This document shows positions 1 to 6,085 of a DNA stretch of 15,966 nt, one piece after another. The position numbers and the translations under genes were made by a program. The DNA is from DRVP01 sp964604045. GTDB lineage: Archaea > Thermoproteota > Bathyarchaeia > Bathyarchaeales > Bathycorpusculaceae. Location: the NCBI GenBank assembly GCA_964604045.1, contig CAZRXM010000019.1:1-15966 (forward strand), in the 5' to 3' direction. The notes under the pieces are model-generated. The model was not told the DNA's origin. It saw only the letters and a program-made list of their open reading frames with translations, and did no database searches. Each line of letters opens with the position of its first letter. Position 1 is the stretch's first letter.

Positions 1-104
1 TTTATATGTTTTGTGGGTGGTTGGGTGTATGTTTTGTTATGCTTTTTTATGCTTTTGGTGTGTGTGAACCTTTATATGGCTGTTTAGTCTTTATAGAGTC
101 TTGA
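1..104 (+). promoter_or_regulatory. T/G-rich upstream region with TATA-like boxes for padR
   Basis: No gene is visible here. The octamer TTTATATG occurs at 1-8 and again at 71-78, and TTTATAGAG lies at 90-98. The boxes at 71-78 and 90-98 are correctly placed to start transcription at about 100-121, just before or inside the first inverted repeat (105-128). A tandem 10-bp duplication, TTATGCTTTT, fills 37-56; its T-tracts could serve as a terminator for a gene upstream of the window. Promoter assignment is by pattern and position only. Confidence 0.45.
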
Positions 105-128
105 GATATGTCTTGAAATGGACATATC
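105..128. promoter_or_regulatory. Putative PadR operator 1 (8-8-8 inverted repeat)
   Basis: GATATGTC, 8 spacer bases, then GACATATC form a perfect inverted repeat. It contains the ATGT...ACAT half-sites known for PadR-family operators. It covers or closely follows the expected transcription start of the PadR gene at 176/182, so autorepression is the natural reading (inference). Confidence 0.6.
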
Positions 129-136
129 GCATGTAA

Positions 137-159
137 GTCTAACAGAAAAACTGTTAGAC
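137..159. promoter_or_regulatory. Putative operator 2 or leader hairpin (9-5-9 inverted repeat)
   Basis: GTCTAACAG, an AAAAA spacer, then CTGTTAGAC form a perfect 9-bp inverted repeat ending 8 bp before the ribosome binding site of the PadR gene. It could be a second repressor site or an RNA hairpin in the leader. Its arm sequence differs from the repeat at 105-128, so one protein need not bind both. Confidence 0.5.
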
Positions 160-181
160 AAGTCGACAGGAGAGGATGAAA

Positions 182-604
182 ATGAACAATGTGAAAGAGG
201 TTCAGGTTAAACTCATGAAAGGTCTCCTAGACCTCATAGTTCTTCAGTTCCTTAGCAACCAGCCTATGCATGGCTACCAGATAATAACCAAGATTCGTAA
301 AACCTTCGGAGTTTATTTTGGGCCAAGCACCATTTACCCGCTTTTGAACGCCTTGGAAAGGAGTGGTTATGTGAAAAGCGAGTGGGACATGAGCAATGAA
401 AGGCCTAGGAAAGTGTATAAGTTGACGGCGGAGGGGCGGAACCTTTTGAACTTTACAGAGGATTCGCTGAACTTCATATGCAAGAAAATTGGAACTGTTG
501 GAATTCGGAGGGACACCAACATGAACAGTGACGTCGGACAGGCGTCGCTGCACTCCTTGGTTAAGAATGGCGAAGGCATTAGGCCGCGGGCGCCTCTCCT
601 ATAA
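182..604 (+). CDS. PadR-family transcriptional regulator
   Basis: A small winged-helix DNA-binding repressor. The PadR fold is clear: an N-terminal 'LLDLIVLQFL' helix, the family hallmark HGYQI, the recognition segment 'GPSTIYPLLNALERSGYV', and a wing with 'RPRKVYKLTAEG'. The final ~40 residues match nothing I recognise and are shorter than the C-terminal dimerisation helices of large PadR proteins. An ATG at 176 touches the ribosome binding site AGGAGAGG (168-175), so the ATG at 182, with 6 bp spacing, is the better start; this gives 140 residues. Two perfect inverted repeats lie directly upstream, suggesting autoregulation. PadR genes often sit beside the ABC exporter they control, and an ABC-2 exporter operon starts 1.5 kb downstream, so that is a candidate target (inference). 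The T-run at 643-647 could end this transcript. Confidence 0.9.
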   Translation: MNNVKEVQVKLMKGLLDLIVLQFLSNQPMHGYQIITKIRKTFGVYFGPSTIYPLLNALERSGYVKSEWDMSNERPRKVYKLTAEGRNLLNFTEDSLNFICKKIGTVGIRRDTNMNSDVGQASLHSLVKNGEGIRPRAPLL

Positions 605-663
605 TAGTTCGGCAGTCTTAATCCGCGGGGGAGAAGGGAGACCTTTTTAGTTGAAAGCTTCAA

Positions 664-670
664 TTTTATT
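664..670 (+). promoter_or_regulatory. Candidate TATA box of the amidohydrolase gene
   Basis: The T/A stretch TTTTATT lies about 27 bp before the TTG start at 694. That is the spacing expected for a leaderless archaeal transcript, and no convincing ribosome binding site precedes this TTG. Positional evidence only. Confidence 0.35.
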
Positions 671-693
671 AGCCTCCCCTGGTCTTTCTAGTT

Positions 694-2016
694 TTGGGTG
701 GTTTTCTGGAGAAAGTTGACGTTTTAATTCGTGGATGCATGGTTTTGCCCATGAAAGATAGAAGTGTAATTGAGGATGGCGCTGTGGCCGTTAAGGATGG
801 GAAAATAGTCTTTGTTGGAAAGGCATCTGCATGCGGGTTTAAGGCTGAAAAGACGGTGGATGCTAGGGGCAAGGCTGCGTTGCCGGGGCTTGTAAACTGT
901 CATACCCATGTGGCTATGACGCTTTTCAGGGGTTTAGCTGAAGACAGGCCTTTAGATGTTTGGCTTCGAGAGGTCATATGGCCTTTAGAGGCTAAACTCA
1001 GGGGCGACGATGTCTATGCTGGGGCGCTTCTCGGCTGTTTGGAGATGTTGAAAAGCGGAACCACTTGTTTTGCAGATATGTACTTCCATGAAAGGTTTGT
1101 GGCAGAGGCTGTCCGTGAAAGCGGCATAAGGGGCGTGTTAGCGGAGGGCATCATTGAAGCTGGCGATAAGAAGTTGGGCGAAAAAATGCTAAACCACAGC
1201 GTGGCCTTTGCTGAAAACTTCAGAGGGTTTGCTGAGGGGCGTGTAACCACCATGCTGGCGCCCCACGCCGCCTACAGCTGTAGTCCAGAGCTTCTTCGGA
1301 AAGTCATTGAAAAAGCTTCGGAGTTAGGGTTCGGCGTTCACGTTCACCTTGCCGAGTCTGCTGAAATATTCAGGAATTTCGAAAAGCTTTACGGCTGCGG
1401 CGAAGTTGAGTTTCTAGACAAGATTGGGTTTTTTGGAAGACATGTGCTCGCCGCCCACTGCGTAGACCTTTCGGATACGGATATGCATATTCTGGCGTCA
1501 CGTGGCGTCAACGTTGTTCACGTGCCTGTCGCCAACATGAAGCTCGGTTTGGGAGCTGCTAGGGTTAAGGAGCTCGTGGATTTGGGTGTCAACGTGGCTT
1601 TAGGCACCGACGGGGCGGCTAGCAACAACACCCTTGACATGTTTGAAACCATGAAGGTTGCCGCCCTACTACAGAAACATGTTTACCGCAACCCCGAAGC
1701 CCTATCAGCCTTTCAAGTTTTGAGGATGGCGACCTTAAACGGGGCGAAAGCCCTGGGATTGAATGGGCTGATAGGATCATTAGAGGTTGGTAAAAGGGCT
1801 GACATAGTACTCGTTGACCTTTCAAAACCCCACATAAAACCTTTGCACGACGTTTACGCAGCTTTAGTTTACTCAGCTCGTGGAAGCGATGTCGACACGG
1901 TTATGGTTGATGGAAAAATTGTCGTGGAAAACAGGATGGTTAAGACGCTGGACGAGGAGGAGATCATGGAGAAGGCTGAAAAACATGCAGCGGATTTACT
2001 GACGCGCAAACTTTAA
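694..2016 (+). CDS. Amidohydrolase, MTA/SAH/5'-deoxyadenosine deaminase family
   Basis: A cytoplasmic, metal-dependent deaminase of the amidohydrolase superfamily, closest in motif pattern to MtaD/DadD enzymes, which deaminate S-adenosylhomocysteine, methylthioadenosine or 5'-deoxyadenosine to the inosine form. In archaea this recycles by-products of SAM-dependent and radical-SAM reactions. Visible metal and catalytic residues are H70 and H72 (NCHTHVAMT), H218 and E221 (HVHLAES), H255 (AAHCVDL) and D306 (LGTDGAASNN). The barrel is framed by an N-terminal beta segment with 'KDGKIVFVG' and a C-terminal 'GKRADIVLVDLSKPH' segment, both typical of the family. At 440 residues it is full length. The start is TTG at 694; an in-frame ATG at residue 17 would cut into the first beta strands and is less likely. 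Family is certain; the exact purine substrate cannot be settled from motifs. Confidence 0.9.
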   Translation: MGGFLEKVDVLIRGCMVLPMKDRSVIEDGAVAVKDGKIVFVGKASACGFKAEKTVDARGKAALPGLVNCHTHVAMTLFRGLAEDRPLDVWLREVIWPLEAKLRGDDVYAGALLGCLEMLKSGTTCFADMYFHERFVAEAVRESGIRGVLAEGIIEAGDKKLGEKMLNHSVAFAENFRGFAEGRVTTMLAPHAAYSCSPELLRKVIEKASELGFGVHVHLAESAEIFRNFEKLYGCGEVEFLDKIGFFGRHVLAAHCVDLSDTDMHILASRGVNVVHVPVANMKLGLGAARVKELVDLGVNVALGTDGAASNNTLDMFETMKVAALLQKHVYRNPEALSAFQVLRMATLNGAKALGLNGLIGSLEVGKRADIVLVDLSKPHIKPLHDVYAALVYSARGSDVDTVMVDGKIVVENRMVKTLDEEEIMEKAEKHAADLLTRKL

Positions 2017-2039
2017 GTATTAGACGTTTAGAGGATGTG

Positions 2040-2054
2040 ATTCCATATTGGAAT
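2040..2054. promoter_or_regulatory. Short perfect palindrome before the ABC operon
   Basis: ATTCCA, TAT, TGGAAT form a perfect 6-3-6 inverted repeat ending 5 bp before the ATPase start codon. A TATA-like TTTAAGTA at 2012-2019 overlaps the preceding stop codon and would place a transcription start at about 2038-2042, inside the repeat. It may be an operator, or a weak hairpin at the ribosome entry site. It differs from the repeats in front of the PadR gene. Confidence 0.35.
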
Positions 2055-2059
2055 GTTAA

Positions 2060-3022
2060 ATGCCTCCAATAATCCGAATTGAAAACCTAACAAAAAAGTT
2101 CGGAAACTTCACAGCTGTCGACCACCTCAACTTGGAGGTTGAAGAAGGCGAAATTCTCGGTCTTCTAGGTCCTAACGGCGCCGGAAAAACAACAACCATT
2201 CTCATGCTTGCAACGGTTATTAAGCCCACAGAAGGCACAGCTTACGTTGGTGGCTATGATATACGTAAAAATCCGGATAAGGTCCGCGAGCTTTTGGGCG
2301 TAGCTTTCCAAGAGCCCAAAATGTTGTGGGTTAGCACTCCATGGGACGTTGTAAACTGGCATGCGAAGATCTGCGGGTTGCCAACCAAGGAACGTAAAAG
2401 GAGGGTCCGCGAGGTTTTAGAATCCTTGGACATGTGGGAGTATCGCCACAGAAACGTTCATGCGCTTTCCGGAGGAATGCAGAAAAGGGTTGAAATCGCC
2501 AAAGTGATGATCCAGAGGCCTAAAATAGCCATAGTGGATGAGCCAACAGCTCAAATCGACGTTGTAGGCAAACATAAAATTTGGAGGATGCTGAGGGAGC
2601 TTCGCGAAGAGGGAACAACGATCATTCTGGCAACCAACGAGCTTTACGAGGCTGATATACTCTCAGACAGGGTTGGCATAATGCACAGGGGAAAACTTCT
2701 TGTCTGCGACACCCCCCAGAAGTTGAAGGACAGCATTGTAGGCGGCGACGTCGTTGAAATCCAGTTTGAAGCTGAGCCTTCACCAAAAATCATTGAGAAG
2801 CTTGACCAATTCAAAGAAGTTGTCAAAATCACGAAAATTAAGAGGTCCACATTGCGCCTATACTTGAACAAGGTTGAGGAAGTTGTACCGAAAATAATGA
2901 GTGCGTTGATGATGGAGGGGGCTGTTATATCCTCCATCCGCATGAGCGAACCAAGCCTAGACGACGTGTTTGCCCACTACACTGGCCTAACTCTTGAAGA
3001 GGCTGAGAAGGGAGGTAGCTGA
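2060..3022 (+). CDS. ABC-2 type exporter ATP-binding subunit, DrrA/NatA-like
   Basis: The ATP-hydrolysing subunit of an ABC-2 exporter, acting at the inner face of the membrane with the two permeases that follow. Visible motifs: Walker A GPNGAGKT (37-44), Q-loop Q84, signature LSGGMQKR (136-143) and Walker B IAIVDE (156-161). The C-terminal ~90 residues, ending in 'EPSLDDVFAHYTG', are the accessory domain common in DrrA/CcmA-like exporters. Two motifs are atypical. The D-loop reads TAQIDV (163-168) rather than the usual SGLDP type, and the switch histidine of the H-loop is replaced by Asn in ATNELYEAD (N193). Walker residues are intact, so ATP binding and hydrolysis are still expected. The gene is 320 residues, starts at ATG 2060 without a strong ribosome binding site, and its TGA overlaps the start of the next gene. 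Substrate unknown. Confidence 0.93.
   Translation: MPPIIRIENLTKKFGNFTAVDHLNLEVEEGEILGLLGPNGAGKTTTILMLATVIKPTEGTAYVGGYDIRKNPDKVRELLGVAFQEPKMLWVSTPWDVVNWHAKICGLPTKERKRRVREVLESLDMWEYRHRNVHALSGGMQKRVEIAKVMIQRPKIAIVDEPTAQIDVVGKHKIWRMLRELREEGTTIILATNELYEADILSDRVGIMHRGKLLVCDTPQKLKDSIVGGDVVEIQFEAEPSPKIIEKLDQFKEVVKITKIKRSTLRLYLNKVEEVVPKIMSALMMEGAVISSIRMSEPSLDDVFAHYTGLTLEEAEKGGS
3010..3016 (+). promoter_or_regulatory. Ribosome binding site GGGAGGT near the proposed CTG start
   Basis: A near-perfect Shine-Dalgarno sequence, GGGAGGT, lies at the end of the ATPase gene, with an in-frame stop for the next reading frame (TAG, 3016-3018) just after it. This limits the start of the first permease to 3019 or later. 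Its distance to CTG 3019 is only 2 bp, which is short, but no other strong site exists before the ATG at 3085. Confidence 0.5.
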
Positions 3023-3792
3023 AAACGCGGAAGCTGCTCTACGTTATTGAAAGGGATGTCCGCCTATTCTTCCAGTACAAAGCCATGGTTATTATGAGGG
3101 CTATCTGGTTTGTTTCCCAGATAGCCTTTTTCGGCCTCATAGCCTCCCGCATGGTTGTCGTGGAGGATTACTTCCGCTACTATGTTAGCGGATTATCCGT
3201 TATGACGCTTTATTCCGCAGCCATATTCATAGGCTTCGACATATACGAGGAGGCTGAACACGGGGTCTTCGAATACCTTTTAAGCCTACCAGTTTCAAGA
3301 AGACAGCTTGTTCTCGGACGTTCCATTGGGGGAGGTCTCCGCGCCTTCATATATGTGGGGCCTCTTATGTGCATAGCCCTCTACGTTGTCGGCATAACTA
3401 ACCCGCTCAACTTTTTGGTGGCCCTGTTTGCGCTTTTCCTATTCGCCTTCGGTGTTTCCGGATTGAGCATAACGCTGGCAGTTGTTATAAAATCAAGCGA
3501 CCGCTTCGACATCCTTATGGGAGTTTTGGATGCATTAATAGTCCGCCTTAGCACAGCAATGTATCCGTTAAGCTTTGTTGAGGAGGCAAACCCGTTTTAC
3601 GGTTGGATCGCCAACTTAAACCCGGTTACTTATGCTTCTGAACTTTTCCGATGGGGTGTTGGGATAGAATCAGCCTTGTCCTTTAAGAATCCGCTTCTGC
3701 CACTTTTAGGGATAGTTTTGTTTTTCAGCTTCTTCCTATTTGTGGGCGTAGTGCTCTACGAGAGAACCATAGAAGGCGGTGGTTGGCGGTGA
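3019..3792 (+). CDS. ABC-2 type exporter permease, first paralogue (CTG start)
   Basis: An integral membrane permease with about six transmembrane helices, expected to form a heterodimer with the next gene product and to be driven by the preceding ATPase. The first ATG is at 3085, but the frame is open back to 3019 and encodes an N-terminus (RKLLYVIERDVRLFFQYK) that aligns with the start of the second permease (KRHILYILENDFRNFFRYK). No ATG, GTG or TTG lies between the in-frame TAG at 3016 and position 3085. CTG at 3019 overlaps the ATPase TGA as CTGA, mirroring the GTGA overlap of the next gene, and gives 257 residues against 261 for the paralogue. The coupling-helix segment 'EYLLSLPVSRRQLVLGR' is shared with the paralogue. 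The product is certain to be a permease; the CTG start is inferred. Confidence 0.85.
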   Translation: MKTRKLLYVIERDVRLFFQYKAMVIMRAIWFVSQIAFFGLIASRMVVVEDYFRYYVSGLSVMTLYSAAIFIGFDIYEEAEHGVFEYLLSLPVSRRQLVLGRSIGGGLRAFIYVGPLMCIALYVVGITNPLNFLVALFALFLFAFGVSGLSITLAVVIKSSDRFDILMGVLDALIVRLSTAMYPLSFVEEANPFYGWIANLNPVTYASELFRWGVGIESALSFKNPLLPLLGIVLFFSFFLFVGVVLYERTIEGGGWR

Positions 3793-4574
3793 AAAGGCAT
3801 ATTCTCTACATCCTTGAAAACGATTTTAGAAACTTTTTCCGCTACAAATGGTGGCTTGTTGGCTTAATAAGCATGAACCTAGCCGACTTATTCATCATGG
3901 CGATAGTCTACAATCGCATGTTAAACCCGGAGATAGCCAAACAGATAAAGAGCTACTTCGACTTCTTCGCGCCTGGGCTGACAGTTACGGGATTGTTTGC
4001 CTCAGCCTTTATGATTGGACGGGAGGTTAACATGGAAAAGCGAAGGGAGTACCACCAATACCTGCTGAGCTTGCCCATGTCAAGGCTTGAACTCGCTTTT
4101 GGACGGGTGCTCTCCGGGGGACTGCGGGGCATGATGTATATGTCGCCGTTGCTGCTAACATGCTTCGTCTTCGTGGGTTTCCCAACACTAATACAACTGC
4201 TCATAATATTGTGCGTGCTTTCATTCCTCGCCACTGGAATTTCCGGGTTAAGCATAGCCACAGCCGTCTCCACAAGAAGCATCGACAAGTTCGTAACCGC
4301 TAGGGGCTTAATTTACTATCTGCTGTTTTTCTGCAGCAGTGTTTTCTATCCGTTCTCTCTCATCGAGCAACTTGGTCGGGAAGGCAAGTTTCCAACGTTT
4401 TTGGTGCTGTTTGCAAGGATAAACCCGTTAAGTAACGCTGCAGACCTTATACGCTCCTTCCTATTGGGAACACCGCCCTTCTCGCCTGAAATGGTTTTCA
4501 GCGTCTTGGTTTTTTCAGCAGTTTTCACCGGTGTAGCGGCTTTCGCGTACATAAAGTTGATTGAAAGAGCCTAA
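3789..4574 (+). CDS. ABC-2 type exporter permease, second paralogue
   Basis: A second six-helix permease homologous to the preceding one along its whole length. Shared landmarks are an amphipathic N-terminus (KRHILYILENDFRNFFRYK), the cytoplasmic coupling segment 'YHQYLLSLPMSRLELAFGR', the following 'GGLRGMMY' and a late 'INPLSNAADLIRS' matching 'LNPVTYASELFRW'. The start is GTG at 3789, overlapping the previous TGA as GTGA; a TTG at 3783 would add two residues. The three genes overlap or abut and form one operon. Tandem permeases from duplication are usual in heterodimeric ABC-2 exporters of drugs, lipids or peptides, but no substrate can be read here. The operon ends at 4574. Confidence 0.9.
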   Translation: MKRHILYILENDFRNFFRYKWWLVGLISMNLADLFIMAIVYNRMLNPEIAKQIKSYFDFFAPGLTVTGLFASAFMIGREVNMEKRREYHQYLLSLPMSRLELAFGRVLSGGLRGMMYMSPLLLTCFVFVGFPTLIQLLIILCVLSFLATGISGLSIATAVSTRSIDKFVTARGLIYYLLFFCSSVFYPFSLIEQLGREGKFPTFLVLFARINPLSNAADLIRSFLLGTPPFSPEMVFSVLVFSAVFTGVAAFAYIKLIERA

Positions 4575-4643
4575 TGTTTGAAGTTAAGTTTATGTGCATG
4601 GTTGCCTAAATCTTCCTCTTCATTTAATTTGAAGGTTAACTCA

Positions 4644-6011
4644 ATGGGCAGTGTGAAGGCTCTCTTCGAACCCGAAACTGTCTTGTTGGTGGGTTCCAGC
4701 ACCCTAAAAGAGAAGGTTGGGCTTGTGTCACCTCAGCTTTTCAGAAACGTTATCCACAACATGCGAAAGTTCTTTAAGGGTAAAACCTTCATAATGGATG
4801 TTAACGGAAAAGTCGGTGTTAAAGACTTAGAAAAGCTGCCGGAAACCCCTGAACTAGCTGTTGTTATGCTGCCCTCCCAAGATTCCTTACATTACGTTGA
4901 GAAATGCGCAGCTTTTGGGGTGAAGGCTTTCATACTGATAAGTGGAGGGTTTAACGACGACCAGCGTAGACAGCTGTTAAGGATGAAAGAAACCTACGAT
5001 GTTAGGATTCTAGGACCGAACACTGTTATGGGCGTCATAAACACGGCCAACGGGCTGAACACAACTTTCGAAAGAGATCTCATGCCAAAAAGGGGGAATA
5101 TAGCGGTTATCTCGCAAAGCGGCGGGGTGGGCGCTTGTATCCTTGACTGGGCATGCTTTTACGGTGTAGGATTGAGCAAAGTTGCATTCGTAGGTGATAA
5201 GGTGGATGTGGACGATACGGATCTTATCCAATACCTTGGCGAAGACGAGGAAACTAGGGTTATATGCCTATACATGGAAGGCTTAAAAGAAGGCAGAAGT
5301 TTTATTGAAGAGACTAGAAGAGTTGTAAAGAAGAAGCCAATAATAGCTTTGAAGGGCGGCATAACACAGGAATCCGCCCACAGGGCAAAGTCGCACACGG
5401 CTTCCATGGCGGGTTCCGATGAAGTTTTTAACGCTGCTTTCAAAAAAGCTGGAATAATCCGTGTTGGAGACGTGGAGGAGCTTATGAACGCGGCATTAGC
5501 CCTTTCCAAACAACCACCAATGATGGGCGACAATGTAGCCATAGTAAGCAACGTCGGCGGTCCAGCGATTCTAGCTGCAGACGCCGTGGCTAGAAACGGC
5601 CTCAAGCTTGCCAGGCTTTCGGAGAAAACAAGGGTTGAGATTGAAAGGGCTTACCCTGGTGTGGACCCGGTTAACCCCCTCGACTTGATAGCGGATGCTA
5701 GGGCGGAAAGGTTCCAAAAGGTTTTAGACCTCGTTTTAGCCGATGAAAACGTTGACGGAGTTCTCGTGATAAACATGCTTAAATCATGTTTCTTCGAGCC
5801 TGAAGACGCCAAGGTCATCCCGAAAGTGGCGGCTAACCACCCCAAAAAGCCTATTGTAGACGTGCCAGCTGGCGGCGAGGACTTCAAACTCGTCTATGAA
5901 GTTATTGGCGAAAGCCCCATACCTCTCTACAATCTCCCGGAGAAAGGCGTTCAAGCCCTAAAAGCCCTAAGACATTATGGGAAAATTCTTAACGCGCTCC
6001 ACATGGGTTAA
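4644..6011 (+). CDS. ADP-forming acyl-CoA synthetase, alpha subunit
   Basis: The CoA-binding and phosphohistidine subunit of an NDP-forming acetyl/acyl-CoA synthetase. This enzyme turns acyl-CoA plus ADP and phosphate into acid, CoA and ATP, and is the main acetate-forming, ATP-yielding step in many fermentative archaea. Visible parts are an N-terminal CoA-binding domain with LLVGSST (14-20), a succinyl-CoA-synthetase-like domain with ISQSGGVGA (156-164) and VGDKVDVDDTDL (183-194), and the phosphorylated His in AKSHTASMAGSD (H251). The C-terminal ~150 residues form the second flavodoxin-like domain. The ATP-grasp beta subunit is not fused and no beta gene is in this window. A TTG at 4578 would add 22 residues that do not resemble the family, so ATG 4644, preceded by GAAGGT (4631-4636), is preferred. 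This gives 455 residues. Substrate range cannot be inferred. Confidence 0.88.
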   Translation: MGSVKALFEPETVLLVGSSTLKEKVGLVSPQLFRNVIHNMRKFFKGKTFIMDVNGKVGVKDLEKLPETPELAVVMLPSQDSLHYVEKCAAFGVKAFILISGGFNDDQRRQLLRMKETYDVRILGPNTVMGVINTANGLNTTFERDLMPKRGNIAVISQSGGVGACILDWACFYGVGLSKVAFVGDKVDVDDTDLIQYLGEDEETRVICLYMEGLKEGRSFIEETRRVVKKKPIIALKGGITQESAHRAKSHTASMAGSDEVFNAAFKKAGIIRVGDVEELMNAALALSKQPPMMGDNVAIVSNVGGPAILAADAVARNGLKLARLSEKTRVEIERAYPGVDPVNPLDLIADARAERFQKVLDLVLADENVDGVLVINMLKSCFFEPEDAKVIPKVAANHPKKPIVDVPAGGEDFKLVYEVIGESPIPLYNLPEKGVQALKALRHYGKILNALHMG

Positions 6012-6019
6012 CTATATCT
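6007..6019 (+). promoter_or_regulatory. Promoter element GTTAACTATATCT (copy 1)
   Basis: A 13-bp sequence overlapping the stop codon of the synthetase gene and containing the TATA-like CTATATCT. The identical 13 bases recur at 9116-9128, again just before a start codon. It probably drives the kinase-RNase J operon, with transcription expected to begin at about 6040. Confidence 0.55.
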
Positions 6020-6085
6020 GGAAATGCGTCCATTTTGCATTACGGAAATGGTGGAAAATTGCCCAGCGAGCATACGAAACCTTCC

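Noticed and set aside
37..56. Tandem TTATGCTTTT copies as the start of a repeat array
   Set aside because: Only two copies exist and the surrounding DNA is simple T/G-rich sequence; no spacer-repeat pattern follows.
652..664. Imperfect hairpin TTGAA-AGC-TTCAA as an operator for the amidohydrolase gene
   Set aside because: Arms are only 5 bp, which is common by chance in AT-rich DNA, and nothing else supports it.
3085..3792. First permease starting at the ATG at 3085
   Set aside because: This would remove about 22 residues that align with the N-terminus of the paralogous permease, so an upstream start is more likely.
5159..5605. A 148-codon minus-strand frame inside the acyl-CoA synthetase gene
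   Set aside because: It lies fully within a gene with strong family motifs, and its Ser/Ala-rich translation shows no domain, as expected of a shadow frame.
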